Below are positions 15,827 to 24,066 of a stretch of 64,000 nt of DNA, in pieces. The translations under genes and the position numbers were made by a program. The number at the start of each line of letters is the position of its first letter. The first letter of the stretch is position 1. The notes under the pieces were generated by a model, which worked only from the letters and a program-made list of their open reading frames with translations, had not been told where the DNA came from and did no database searches. The stretch comes from Nonomuraea helvata (GTDB lineage Bacteria > Actinomycetota > Actinomycetes > Streptosporangiales > Streptosporangiaceae): NCBI RefSeq assembly GCF_039535785.1, contig NZ_BAAAXV010000005.1, forward strand, positions 1,116,001 through 1,180,000, written 5' to 3'.

Positions 15827-16873
15827 CTAGCCGGATACTCGCGCGGTGATGTCGTCACCGATCTCGTGCGTGGTCCGGCCGGCCCAGCCGGCCAGCCGCT
15901 CGACGATGTCCTCGGCCACCGCCTGCTCGACCTTGGCCGCCTCGGCGTGCCGGCCGAGGTGGTCGAGGAGCATGGCGACGGACAGGATGGTCGCGGTCGG
16001 GTCAGCCTTGCCTTGACCGGCGATGTCGGGCGCGCTGCCGTGCACCGGCTCGAACATGCTGGGCGCGGTCCGCTCGGGGTTGATGTTGCCGCTGGCGGCC
16101 AGGCCGATGCCGCCGGCGATGGCCGCGCCGAGGTCGGTGATGATGTCACCGAACAGGTTGTCGGTGACGATCACGTCGAACCGCTCGGGCTGGCTCACGA
16201 AGAACATCGAGGCCGCGTCGATGTGGCAGTAGTCGGTCGTGACCTCGGGGAACTCCTCCGCCACGCGGTTGACCGTGCGCTGCCACAGATCGCCGGCGTA
16301 GGTGAGCACGTTGGTCTTGTGGACGAGCGTGAGCTTCTTGCGGGGGCGCGACCTGGCCTTCTCGAACGCGTACCGCACGACGCGCTCGACGCCGTAGGCG
16401 GTGTTGAGCGACTCCTGCGTGGCGATCTCGTACGGCGTGCCGCGCCGCATGGCGCCGCCGGTGCCCGCGTAGAGGCCCTCGGTGCCCTCGCGGACGACGA
16501 TCATGTCGATGTCCTCGGCGGGCGTGTCGGCCAGCGGGGTATCCACGCCGGGGAACAGCTTGACCGGGCGCAGGTTGACGTAGTGGTCGAACTCGAAGCG
16601 CAGCTTGAGCAGCAGGTCGCGCTCGAGGATGCCCGGCGGGACGCTGGGGTCGCCCACGGCGCCGAGCAGGATCGCGTCGTAGCCGCGCAGCTCCTCCAGC
16701 ACCGCGTCGGGCAGGGTCTCGCCGGTGCGGTGGTAGCGTGCGGCTCCCAGGTCGTAGTGAGTGGGCTCGATCTTCGTGCCCACTGCCTCCAGGACCTTGA
16801 GGCCCTCGGCTACGACCTCGGTGCCGATGCCATCGCCGGGGATGACTGCCAGACGGATGTTACGCGACTCCAT
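15827..16873 (-). CDS. leuB: 3-isopropylmalate dehydrogenase
   Basis: A 348-residue NAD-dependent dehydrogenase that oxidises and decarboxylates 3-isopropylmalate in leucine synthesis. It begins RLAVIPGDGIGTEVV, carries RPVKLFPG and IVVREGTEGLYAG for substrate binding, the catalytic Lys in HKTNVLTYAG, the DNLFGDIITDLGAAIAGG metal block, and EPVHGSAPDIAGQG for NAD. The ATG at 16873 agrees with the family; an upstream in-frame start would add 16 basic residues that are not conserved. In many actinobacteria leuB follows serA directly; here a 7-kb block separates them. It is divergent from the ydaO riboswitch unit. Confidence 0.95.
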   Translation of the reverse strand: MESRNIRLAVIPGDGIGTEVVAEGLKVLEAVGTKIEPTHYDLGAARYHRTGETLPDAVLEELRGYDAILLGAVGDPSVPPGILERDLLLKLRFEFDHYVNLRPVKLFPGVDTPLADTPAEDIDMIVVREGTEGLYAGTGGAMRRGTPYEIATQESLNTAYGVERVVRYAFEKARSRPRKKLTLVHKTNVLTYAGDLWQRTVNRVAEEFPEVTTDYCHIDAASMFFVSQPERFDVIVTDNLFGDIITDLGAAIAGGIGLAASGNINPERTAPSMFEPVHGSAPDIAGQGKADPTATILSVAMLLDHLGRHAEAAKVEQAVAEDIVERLAGWAGRTTHEIGDDITARVSG

Positions 16874-16946
16874 GGGCCGTACCTTACCGCGTCGTCTCGA
16901 CTGACGAACACTCCATCTCATTTCTCGGACGTCCGTTTTGTGCGTA

Positions 16947-16975
16947 TTGCGGTTCTTTGACCGTTTCGTTAGAGT
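16947..16975 (+). promoter_or_regulatory. Possible promoter of the riboswitch unit
   Basis: TTGCGG (16947-16952) and TAGAGT (16970-16975) are spaced by 17 bases and would start RNA close to the first conserved riboswitch bases. The match to the -35 and -10 consensus is only fair. Confidence 0.35.
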
Positions 16976-17103
16976 CCATCGGGCCTAATCCACGCAGCGG
17001 TTGCGTGGAGCCGGGGACCCACTTCCCCCCTGGGGCGAATCGGCACCCACCGCCGTAGGGCTACTTCCAGGCCCGAGCCCGTCAGCTAACCCGGCCGGCC
17101 GCA
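16976..17103 (+). ncRNA. Cyclic di-AMP riboswitch (ydaO-yuaA class)
   Basis: The conserved blocks of the ydaO class are seen in order: CCTAATCC at the start, AGCCGGGGACCCA, CTGGGGCGAATCG, and the long signature CCCGTCAGCTAACCC followed by GG..GGC near the end. This layout is the one in front of actinobacterial cell-wall hydrolase genes. The class is known to bind c-di-AMP and to turn expression off. The ribosome site GGAAGGA (17105-17111) follows at once, so control of translation or of termination are both possible. Ends are approximate. Confidence 0.9.
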
Positions 17104-17118
17104 TGGAAGGACAGACCC

Positions 17119-17712
17119 CTGTCTCGCATTGCCATTGCCCTGGCGGTGGGCGCCGCCGGGCTCCTGCTGGCCACCCCTGCCCAGGCTTCCCCCAAAGAAG
17201 ACCCCACCACTCTGACCGACCCCACCACACTGACCGGCGCCGAGATCAAACGCATCCGGGAACAGCAGGCGCCGAAACCCGCCTGGAAGATCGCCGTCGA
17301 CTTCGCCATGAGCAAACGCGGCACACCGTACGTGTGGGGCGGCGCCAGCCCGAGCGGGTACGACTGCTCCGGGCTCATGCTCAGGGCGTACGAGCACGGG
17401 GGGATCGAGCTCCCCCGCACCGCCGCCGAACAGTACGGCGCGTTCTCCAAGAAGATCGCCTGGAAGGACCTCAAGCCCGGCGACCTCGTCTTCTTCCACG
17501 GCCTCGGGCACGTCGGGATGATCTCCCGGCCCGGCTACATGGTCCACTCGCCGCACACGGGCGACGTGGTCAAGGAAGAGCGCCTGAGCGACTGGCGCAG
17601 GGAGTCCTTCGTGGGCGCCGTCCGCCCCGACCCCAAGGGCGTACGCCTCTGGGCCAGGCTCAAGGAGCAGCGCAGCGCTCCGGCGCCCGCCACGTTCAAG
17701 GCGACCCTGTAG
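17119..17712 (+). CDS. Secreted NlpC/P60 peptidoglycan hydrolase
   Basis: A secreted cell-wall hydrolase of about 197 residues. The NlpC/P60 domain spans about 60-175 and has its Cys in GYDCSGLMLRAYEH, His in GLGHVGMI and a second His in MVHSPHTGD, as in D-glutamyl-meso-diaminopimelate endopeptidases. The only in-frame start near a ribosome site is CTG at 17119, 7 bases after GGAAGGA; it gives LSRIAIALAVGAAGLLLATP then AQA, a full signal peptide. The GTG at 17146 would remove the basic part and has no ribosome site. Control by the c-di-AMP riboswitch upstream links it to cell-wall growth or dormancy exit. It ends at a shared terminator. Confidence 0.87.
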   Translation: MSRIAIALAVGAAGLLLATPAQASPKEDPTTLTDPTTLTGAEIKRIREQQAPKPAWKIAVDFAMSKRGTPYVWGGASPSGYDCSGLMLRAYEHGGIELPRTAAEQYGAFSKKIAWKDLKPGDLVFFHGLGHVGMISRPGYMVHSPHTGDVVKEERLSDWRRESFVGAVRPDPKGVRLWARLKEQRSAPAPATFKATL

Positions 17713-17722
17713 GCAGCGCACA

Positions 17723-17761
17723 CGCCCGCCTTCCCCGAGCCGTGCTCAGGGAAGGCGGGCG
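17723..17761. terminator. Bidirectional terminator between the NlpC/P60 and ROK genes
   Basis: CGCCCGCCTTCCC (17723-17735) pairs perfectly with GGGAAGGCGGGCG (17749-17761). The right arm overlaps the last codons of the convergent ROK gene. No T-run, but the 13-bp stem is very stable. Confidence 0.65.
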
Positions 17762-18912
17762 TCGAAGATGAGGTCCCAGGCGCGGGTCCTGGCGTGGGCG
17801 ACCGCGCCCAGCAGGACGCCGCTGTCGCCCAGCGTGCTGGCCACCACCGCCGGCCGCAGCGGGCCCAGCTCGGCGATCCGGGTCTCGATGGCCGCGCCCA
17901 GGAGGTCGAGGTTGCGGCCCACGCCGCCGCTGAGCACGATCACCTCGGGGTCCAGCACCGCCGCGACCGCCACCAGCAATCCCCCGATGCGGCGGCCCTC
18001 GGCCTCCACCACCGAGCGGGCCACGGCGTCGCCGGAGGCCGCCGCGGCGAAGACCTCCTTGGCCGTGTCCAGGGTCAGCCCGGCGGCGCGGGCCGCGCGG
18101 ACGACGCCGGGAGCCGCGGTCACCGCCTCAGTGGCGCCGTGGGCCAGGGCGTCGTCGGGCGGGAGCGCGGGCTCCTCCGCGGCGGGCACGTAGGAGACCT
18201 CGCCTGCAGCCCCGCGAGCGCCGACGTACAGCTCGCCGTTGATCACGATGCCCATGCCGACGCCGGTCCCGATGGACACGAGCGCGAAGTCGGACTTCCC
18301 CCGCCCCTCCCCGTGCACGTGCTCGCCGACGGCGGCCAGGTTGATGTCGTTCTCGATGACGAGGTCCACCTCGAGCGTGGCGCGCAGGCGTTCGGCCAGG
18401 TCGGGTCCTGGCAGGTTGGGGGCGAACTCCAGACGGCCGAGCGCGGGGTCGTACACGCCGGGCGATCCGACGACGGCGCAGGCGATGGCCGGCCAGTCGA
18501 GCTCGGCCTCCCGTGCTGCCGCCCGGCACAGCTCGCCGACCAGGAGGGCGAGTTCGGCGGAGGTGCGCGCGGTGTTGCGCCCGTCTGTCCGGCCGGCGAA
18601 CGTGCCGCGAAGGTCCGCGACGGCGACCCTGATCCAGTCGCGGCCGATGTCGATGCCGGCGACGTGGGTGGCGGCGGCGTTCACGTCGTACAGGGACGTG
18701 ACGGGTCCGGGACGGCCGGAGAGCTCCCCGACGAGATGGACGAGCCCGTCCTCCTCCAGCCCGGCCAGGGCCGCGGAGACCGTGGGCTTCGACAGGCCTG
18801 TGATCTTGGCGAGGTCGGCACGGGAGGCGGGGCCGTGCTCCTGGAGGTGGTCGAGCAGGCGGCGCTCGTTCAGCACCCGAAGCAGGCGCGGATTGCCCAG
18901 GTCACCCCGCAT
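17746..18912 (-). CDS. ROK-family transcription repressor (XylR/NagC type)
   Basis: A 388-residue sugar-responsive repressor. The winged helix is at about 15-75 (RRLLDHLQEHGPASRADLAK then ITGLSKPTVSAALAGLEEDG). The ROK sugar-kinase-like part follows, with VAGIDIGRDWIRVAV, NDINLAAVGEH and SIGTGVGMGIVINGELYVG; the zinc-binding cysteines of kinases such as NagC are not seen. The ATG at 18912 has GGAGG upstream; a longer frame is not family-like. It is divergent from the sugar ABC transporter at 19011 and most likely represses it; GTAAATTAC at 18955-18963 in the 98-base gap is a short palindrome that may be part of the operator. Confidence 0.88.
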   Translation of the reverse strand: MRGDLGNPRLLRVLNERRLLDHLQEHGPASRADLAKITGLSKPTVSAALAGLEEDGLVHLVGELSGRPGPVTSLYDVNAAATHVAGIDIGRDWIRVAVADLRGTFAGRTDGRNTARTSAELALLVGELCRAAAREAELDWPAIACAVVGSPGVYDPALGRLEFAPNLPGPDLAERLRATLEVDLVIENDINLAAVGEHVHGEGRGKSDFALVSIGTGVGMGIVINGELYVGARGAAGEVSYVPAAEEPALPPDDALAHGATEAVTAAPGVVRAARAAGLTLDTAKEVFAAAASGDAVARSVVEAEGRRIGGLLVAVAAVLDPEVIVLSGGVGRNLDLLGAAIETRIAELGPLRPAVVASTLGDSGVLLGAVAHARTRAWDLIFDARLP

Positions 18913-19010
18913 CGTCGAACCTCCTCGAAAGAAATCTAGCCAACGAGGCTGATAGTAAATTACCTTTCTTACCAAGCACAGGGGCGGCACATTCGGAAGG
19001 ACGAAGTGCG

Positions 19011-20105
19011 ATGCACCGAGCATGGCGATCAATCCCTGTCGCGGCGGTCTTACTGGCCGCCGCCTGCGGGAACACCACAGGCACCAACACAGGCACGGGC
19101 CCCACGACCACGCAGAGCCAGGGCGGCAAGACGATCGCGCTGTTCCTGCCCGAGTCCAAGACCACCCGGTACGAGGCGTTCGACCGTCCGCTCTTCGAGG
19201 CGAAGGTCAAGTCGCTCTGCCCCGACTGCAAGATCCTCTACAGCAACGCCGAGCAGGACGCGCCCAAACAGCAGCAGCAGGTCGAGGCCGCGCTCACCCA
19301 GCAGGCCGACGTCCTCGTCCTCGACGCCGTGGACGCCAACGCGGTGGCCCCGCTGGTGAACCAGGCCAAGCAGAAGAAGGTCCCGGTCATCGCCTACGAC
19401 CGGCTCATCTCGGGCATCGACTACGCGTACTACGTCTCGTTCAACAACGTGCGGGTCGGCGAGATGCAGGGCCAGGCGCTGCTCGACGCCATGAACGCCA
19501 AGGGGACGGCGGCGAAGGGCGAGATCGTGATGATCCACGGCTCGCCGACCGACCCCAGCTCGGCCGACTACAAGAAGGGCGCCAAGAGCGTGCTGGACGG
19601 GAAGGTGAAGGTCGGCAGGGAGTTCGACACGCCGGACTGGAGCCCCGACAAGGCGCAGCAGCAGATGGAGCAGGCGATCACGGCACTCGGCAAGGACAAC
19701 ATCACGGGCGTCCTGTCCGCGAACGACGGCATGGCGGGCGGCGCGATCGCGGCCATGAAGCGCGCGGGCTACAAGCAGCTCCCACCGATCACCGGGCAGG
19801 ACGCCGAGCTGGCCGCCGTGCAGCGCATCCTGACGGGCGAGCAGTACATGACCATATATCTGGATATCAGGGCTGAGGCGGAGAAGTCCGCCGAGCTGGC
19901 CGTCGCCCTCGCCAAGGGCGAGCAGCCCACCGCCCCCGCCAAGGTCAACAACGGCGCCGCCGACATCCCCGCCTTCCTCCTCGACCCCATCCCCATCACC
20001 GCCGACAAGATCAAGGACACGATCGTGAAGGACGGTTTCTACACGCCTGCCCAGATCTGCACGGCCGAGGTCAAGGCCGCGTGCGCGAAGCAGGGCATCC
20101 AGTAG
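19011..20105 (+). CDS. Sugar ABC transporter substrate-binding lipoprotein (XylF/RbsB type)
   Basis: A 364-residue periplasmic-binding-protein-I family lipoprotein. The signal peptide ends in the lipobox LAAAC (Cys about residue 19). The mature part has the two-lobe sugar-binder pattern: KTIALFLPESKTTRYEAFDR, VDANAVAPLVNQA, PVIAYDRLISGIDYAYYVSF and LSANDGMAGGAIAAMKR. This resembles XylF, so D-xylose or a related aldose is likely. It is the first gene of an operon with ATPase (adjacent), permease and ROK kinase. Expression is probably repressed by the divergent ROK protein. Confidence 0.9.
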   Translation: MHRAWRSIPVAAVLLAAACGNTTGTNTGTGPTTTQSQGGKTIALFLPESKTTRYEAFDRPLFEAKVKSLCPDCKILYSNAEQDAPKQQQQVEAALTQQADVLVLDAVDANAVAPLVNQAKQKKVPVIAYDRLISGIDYAYYVSFNNVRVGEMQGQALLDAMNAKGTAAKGEIVMIHGSPTDPSSADYKKGAKSVLDGKVKVGREFDTPDWSPDKAQQQMEQAITALGKDNITGVLSANDGMAGGAIAAMKRAGYKQLPPITGQDAELAAVQRILTGEQYMTIYLDIRAEAEKSAELAVALAKGEQPTAPAKVNNGAADIPAFLLDPIPITADKIKDTIVKDGFYTPAQICTAEVKAACAKQGIQ

Positions 20106-20825
20106 ATGCTCTCGGCGACAGGCATCTCCAAGAGGTACGGGGCGGTCCAGGCGCTCGACGGGGCCCGCCTGGACCTGCGCCCCGGCGAGGTCGTGGCCCT
20201 CATGGGCGACAACGGCGCCGGCAAGTCCACCCTGGTCAAGACCATCTCGGGGGTCGTGACCCCCGACGAGGGCACGATCACCGTGGACGGCTCGCCGGTC
20301 AGGATCGCCAACCCGCACGACGCGCAGGCCCTCGGCGTCTCGACCGTCTACCAGGACCTCGCGCTCTGCGAGAACCTCGACGTCGTGGCCAACCTGTTCC
20401 TGGGCACCGAGCGCCGCCGCTGGTCGCTGCTGCGCCACCTCGCCATGGAACGCGCGACCCGCGAGCTGCTCGCCCAGCTCGACGTGCGCATCAAGGACAT
20501 CAGGGTGCCGGTCGCGATGCTGTCGGGCGGTCAGCGCCAGTCGGTGGCCATCGCCAGGGCGCTGATCGGCGAGCCCCGGCTGGTCATCCTCGACGAGCCC
20601 ACGGCCGCGCTGGGCGTGGAGCAGACGGCGCAGGTGCTGGCGCTGATCGGCCGGCTGCGCGAGCGCGGGCTCGCGGTGCTGGTCATCTCGCACAACCTGG
20701 CCGACGTGCGCGCGGTGAGCGACCGCGTGGTGGTGCTGCGGCTCGGCCGCAACGCCGGTGAGTTCCGTACGGCCACCGCCTCACAGGAGGAGATCGTGGC
20801 CGCGATCACGGGGGCGGGAGAATGA
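20106..20825 (+). CDS. Sugar ABC transporter ATPase
   Basis: A 239-residue ATPase that powers the sugar importer. Walker A is GDNGAGKSTLVK (about residue 36), the signature LSGGQRQSVAIARAL, Walker B LVILDEPTAALG and the switch His in ISHNLADV. It has one nucleotide-binding domain; XylG/RbsA proteins usually fuse two (about 500 residues), so this is the short, FrcA-like form that works as a homodimer. The start follows the stop of the binding protein directly (TAG-ATG), and the end overlaps the permease by four bases. Confidence 0.92.
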   Translation: MLSATGISKRYGAVQALDGARLDLRPGEVVALMGDNGAGKSTLVKTISGVVTPDEGTITVDGSPVRIANPHDAQALGVSTVYQDLALCENLDVVANLFLGTERRRWSLLRHLAMERATRELLAQLDVRIKDIRVPVAMLSGGQRQSVAIARALIGEPRLVILDEPTAALGVEQTAQVLALIGRLRERGLAVLVISHNLADVRAVSDRVVVLRLGRNAGEFRTATASQEEIVAAITGAGE

Positions 20826-22006
20826 CCGACACGCTGGTACGCAGGCCGTACACGCCGAAGGTCGCGGTCGAGCGGCTGCGCCAGGGGGACGTCGGCGCGT
20901 GGCCGGTGGTCGCCGGGCTGGTGGCGATCGCGATCGTGTTCAGCACGCTCAACGACCGGTTCCTCTCCCCCGAGAACCTCACCAACCTCGTCCTCCAGAT
21001 GGCCGCCACCGGCACGATCGCGCTCGGCATCATCATGGTGCTGCTGCTCGGCGAGATCGACCTGTCGGCGGGCTCGGTCAGCGGCCTGTGCGCCACGATC
21101 ATGACGATCGTCCACGTCAAGCAGGGCTGGAACCCGCTGCTCGCCATCGTGCTCGCGCTCGCCGTCGGGGCGGTGATCGGGCTCCTGCACGGGGTGATGC
21201 TGACCAAGCTGCGCATGCCGTCGTTCGTGGTGACCCTGGCCGGCCTGATGGGCTGGCTCGGCCTGCTGCTCTACCTGCTGCGGCAGGGCGGGACGATCAA
21301 CCTGCCGTTCACCGGGTTCATCTCCAAGCTGAGCGACACGTGGCTGCCCGCCTGGCTGGCGTGGGCGGTCGCGGCGGGGCTGGTGGCCGTGTCGGCGGGC
21401 GCGTCGCTCGTCGCCAGGAAACTGCGGCTGGCGGCCGGGCTGCCGGTGACGCCGCTGTGGTGGCCGCTCGTCAAGGCGGGCGCTCTGGCGGTGCTGCTCG
21501 CCGCGGCGGTGCTCGTCATGTCGGCGGACCGCGGCGTACCGCTCCTGCTGATCATCTTCGGCGCGCTGGTGGTGCTGCTGGATCTCATGCTCAGGCACAC
21601 CACGTTCGGGCGTCACGTGTACGCCGTCGGCGGCAACGCCGAGGCCGCCAGGCGCGCCGGCATCAACGTCACGAGGATCAGGATCCTGGCCTTCATGCTG
21701 GCCTCCACGCTGGCGGCGGCCGGCGGCGTCCTCGCCGCCAGTCGCCTGTCCGCCGTCAACCAGGGCTCGGGAGGCAGCGACATCCTCCTCATGGCGATCG
21801 CCACCGCGGTCATCGGCGGCACCTCGCTGTTCGGCGGGCGCGGCCGGGCGTATGACGCGCTGCTCGGCGTCCTCGTCATCCAGGCCATCACCAACGGCAT
21901 GTACCTGCTCAGCGTGGACTCCTCGGTGCGCTTCATGGTGACGGCCGGGGTGCTGGCGCTGGCCGTGGCGATCGACTCGCTCGCCCGCAGGGGCGCCGCC
22001 CGGTGA
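20822..22006 (+). CDS. Sugar ABC transporter permease (XylH type)
   Basis: A 394-residue inner-membrane permease with about ten helices. Family motifs: LLLGEIDLSAGSVSGL, ALAVGAVIGLLHGVMLTKLRMPSFVVTLAG, AVGGNAEAARRAGINV and AIATAVIGGTSLFGGRG. The longer middle part agrees with XylH rather than RbsC. The start overlaps the ATPase stop (ATGA) and the stop overlaps the kinase start (GTGA), so translation is coupled. The full importer is binding protein, two copies of the ATPase, and two permeases. Confidence 0.92.
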   Translation: MTDTLVRRPYTPKVAVERLRQGDVGAWPVVAGLVAIAIVFSTLNDRFLSPENLTNLVLQMAATGTIALGIIMVLLLGEIDLSAGSVSGLCATIMTIVHVKQGWNPLLAIVLALAVGAVIGLLHGVMLTKLRMPSFVVTLAGLMGWLGLLLYLLRQGGTINLPFTGFISKLSDTWLPAWLAWAVAAGLVAVSAGASLVARKLRLAAGLPVTPLWWPLVKAGALAVLLAAAVLVMSADRGVPLLLIIFGALVVLLDLMLRHTTFGRHVYAVGGNAEAARRAGINVTRIRILAFMLASTLAAAGGVLAASRLSAVNQGSGGSDILLMAIATAVIGGTSLFGGRGRAYDALLGVLVIQAITNGMYLLSVDSSVRFMVTAGVLALAVAIDSLARRGAAR

Positions 22007-22854
22007 GCCGGGTCCTGGGCATCGACGTGGGCGGGACGAAGGTCGCCATCGGGGTGTCCGGCTCCGACGGCCCGGAGCTCTCCGCCCACGTCCGCCTGGA
22101 CACCGGCCCCGGCACGCTCGCGCGGGCGCTCGCGGCGGCCCGCGCCCTTGAGGGTTCGCCGGCCGCGGTGGGCTTCTCGACGTGCGGGGTGATCCGCGAT
22201 GGCGTCGTACGGCTCGCCCCGAACGTCCCCGGCTGGGAGGGGCTCGAGCTGCCGAGACTGCTCAGGGAGGAGTACGGCGACATCCCGGTGGCCATCGACA
22301 ACGACGTGAACGCGGCGGCCGCGGCCGAGCTGCGCTGGGGCGCCCTTCGCGGGGTCTCCACAGGCGTCTATGTGAACCTCGGCACCGGCCTGGCGGCGGC
22401 CCTGGTGGTGGACGGGCACGTGGTGCCGGGCGCCCACGGCGCGGCAGGCGAGATCGGTTACCTGCAGGTGACGCCTGGCGAGCCCGCCTTCACCGACGGC
22501 CGGGCGCCCCTGGAGGAGCGGGTCTCCGGCGGCGCGCTGGCCGCCCGCGGCGCCGCCCTGCTGGGCCGTCCCACCACGGCGGCGGAGCTGCTGGCCGAGG
22601 CGGGCGCGCGGGAGCTGGTGGAGGAGGCACTGCGGACCCTCGCCATGAGCGTGGCCAACCTGTGCGTGGTGCTCGACCCCGAGTGCCTGGTCGTGGGCGG
22701 CGGCATGATGGGCGCCGCGGACCTGATCATGCCGAGGCTGGCGGCCGAGCTCGCCCGTGCGGTGCCGTTCCCGCCGGAGCCGCGCCCGGCCAGGTTCGCG
22801 GGCGACGCCCCCTTGCTGGGCGCGCTTGCGCTGGCCCGCGCGGCGTTAGCGTAG
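22003..22854 (+). CDS. ROK-family sugar kinase (glucokinase-like)
   Basis: A 283-residue cytoplasmic ATP-dependent sugar kinase. The phosphate loop is LGIDVGGTKVAIGVSG, the catalytic Asp is in PVAIDNDVNAAAAAE, and the second phosphate loop is VNLGTGLAAALVVDG. The zinc-motif part EIGYLQVTPGEP lacks the usual CXCGXXGC cluster, which also occurs in some actinobacterial ROK kinases. It presumably phosphorylates the imported sugar. The substrate could be glucose, xylose-like aldoses or N-acyl sugars. The GTG start overlaps the permease stop. Confidence 0.85.
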   Translation: MSRVLGIDVGGTKVAIGVSGSDGPELSAHVRLDTGPGTLARALAAARALEGSPAAVGFSTCGVIRDGVVRLAPNVPGWEGLELPRLLREEYGDIPVAIDNDVNAAAAAELRWGALRGVSTGVYVNLGTGLAAALVVDGHVVPGAHGAAGEIGYLQVTPGEPAFTDGRAPLEERVSGGALAARGAALLGRPTTAAELLAEAGARELVEEALRTLAMSVANLCVVLDPECLVVGGGMMGAADLIMPRLAAELARAVPFPPEPRPARFAGDAPLLGALALARAALA

Positions 22855-22858
22855 AGGT

Positions 22859-23674
22859 ATGGCGCCAGAGAAGGTGCAGCTGAGCGAGGAGAAGGCCACC
22901 CTCCTCGCCACCCTGTACGGCCGGGCACTCGACGCGAGATCCAGGCGCCCGATACTCGGGGACGACCTTGCCGTCGAGGCGGTCAAGAAGATCGACTTCG
23001 ATTTCCGCAGGACCGGCATGAGCCCGGCCCTGGGTGCGGCCGTCGCGCTCAGGGACCGCTTCATCGACCGGTGGGCCGCCGAGTACCTCGCCACGCACCC
23101 GGATGCCACCGTGCTCCACCTGGGCTGCGGCCTCGACACCCGCTTCCACCGGCTGGCGCCGCCGCCCACCGTCCGCTGGTACGACGTCGACTATCCCGAC
23201 GTCATCGAGCTGCGCGGCCGGCTGTTCCCCGAGCGGCCGGGCCACCGCATGATCGCCTCGTCGGTCACCGACCTGACGTGGCTGGAGCAGGTCCCGGACG
23301 ACGTCCCCGCGCTGGTCGTCGCCGAGGGCCTGCTCTACTACCTCGGCCCGGACGACGGCCGGGCACTGCTGCGGGCGGTCGTGGACCGCTTCCCCGGCGG
23401 GCAGTTCGTCTTCGACGCCGTGAACTGGCTCGGGATACGCCTGCAGAAGCTCAACAGGCCCGTACGGAAGGCCGGGGCCACGCTCCGCTGGGGCATCGAC
23501 GGCCCCGGCGAGCTGGTGGCGATCCATCCGAGGCTGCGCTGCGTCAGCGCGGTGAGCGCGTTCGACATGGGCGGGTTCGACCGCCTGTCGGCGCCGCACC
23601 GGATCTCGACCTGGATCGCCGGGGCTCTGCCAGGGGTGAAGCGGTCGGCGATGTTCTACCGGCTCGAGTTCTGA
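22859..23674 (+). CDS. SAM methyltransferase, leucine carboxyl methyltransferase family
   Basis: A 271-residue member of the LCMT/PPM family. The SAM motif is VLHLGCGLDTRFHRL; the acidic loop is VRWYDVDYPDVIELR; and VVAEGLLYYL is the post-motif of the family. Eukaryotic relatives methylate a protein C-terminus; the bacterial ones act on small molecules such as tetracenomycin-type polyketides, and most are uncharacterised. The start is five bases after the kinase stop, so it may be part of the sugar operon, though no functional link is evident. The stop overlaps the small minus-strand gene at 23656-23784. Confidence 0.85.
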   Translation: MAPEKVQLSEEKATLLATLYGRALDARSRRPILGDDLAVEAVKKIDFDFRRTGMSPALGAAVALRDRFIDRWAAEYLATHPDATVLHLGCGLDTRFHRLAPPPTVRWYDVDYPDVIELRGRLFPERPGHRMIASSVTDLTWLEQVPDDVPALVVAEGLLYYLGPDDGRALLRAVVDRFPGGQFVFDAVNWLGIRLQKLNRPVRKAGATLRWGIDGPGELVAIHPRLRCVSAVSAFDMGGFDRLSAPHRISTWIAGALPGVKRSAMFYRLEF

Positions 23675-23784
23675 GGCGCCCCGCCGTTGTCGCGGCGGTC
23701 CAGGGCGATCTGCACGGCCTCCGCGGCCTCGTCCTCATGCTCTTCCGAACGGTTCCAGGCATACATCTCGTACATGTGACTCAT
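23656..23784 (-). CDS. Small acidic protein, 42 residues
   Basis: A short frame begins MSHMYEMYAWNRSEEHEDEA and continues with AAEAVQIALDRRDNGGAPQ. The codons are strongly G/C at third positions, the acidic helix and basic end look like a real protein, and I recall similar tiny actinobacterial proteins that begin with MSHxYxMY, but no function is known. It overlaps the 3' end of the methyltransferase by 19 bases on the other strand. No clear ribosome site is seen, so the start is provisional. It is on the same strand as serA, 283 bases beyond the serA stop and after its terminator. Confidence 0.5.
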   Translation of the reverse strand: MSHMYEMYAWNRSEEHEDEAAEAVQIALDRRDNGGAPQNSSR

Positions 23785-24006
23785 CTCATTTCGCGAGCGT
23801 TCCAGAGGGGGACGTCGAACCCCCGTCTCACGTACCGGACGGATGGGGACTTACTGGCCGACACAACGCCACTCACCGCGGCGAGTCGTCGACCTGCCCT
23901 AACAGGCCCCGCCGCGGCAGGTAATAAGTACGAGCACCTGGCGCATTACCTGCAACAGTACCTCAGCAATCTCGTTGGATGTCCTACTATCTCGAATGCT
24001 GAGATG

Positions 24007-24045
24007 CAAAAGGGGCCGCCACCCGGACGATCCAGGTGACGGCCC
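24007..24045 (-). terminator. Intrinsic terminator after serA
   Basis: A 15-bp stem on the minus strand (plus arms 24013-24027 and 24031-24045) pairs fully with two G-U pairs and is followed by CTTTTGC. It lies 22 bases after the serA stop. Confidence 0.8.
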
Positions 24046-24066
24046 AGAGGCAGGAAGGAGCGGCGG

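Noticed and set aside
20106..20825. Truncation of a two-domain sugar ATPase
   Set aside because: The stop overlaps the permease start in a regular way and single-domain relatives exist, so it is a complete short ATPase.
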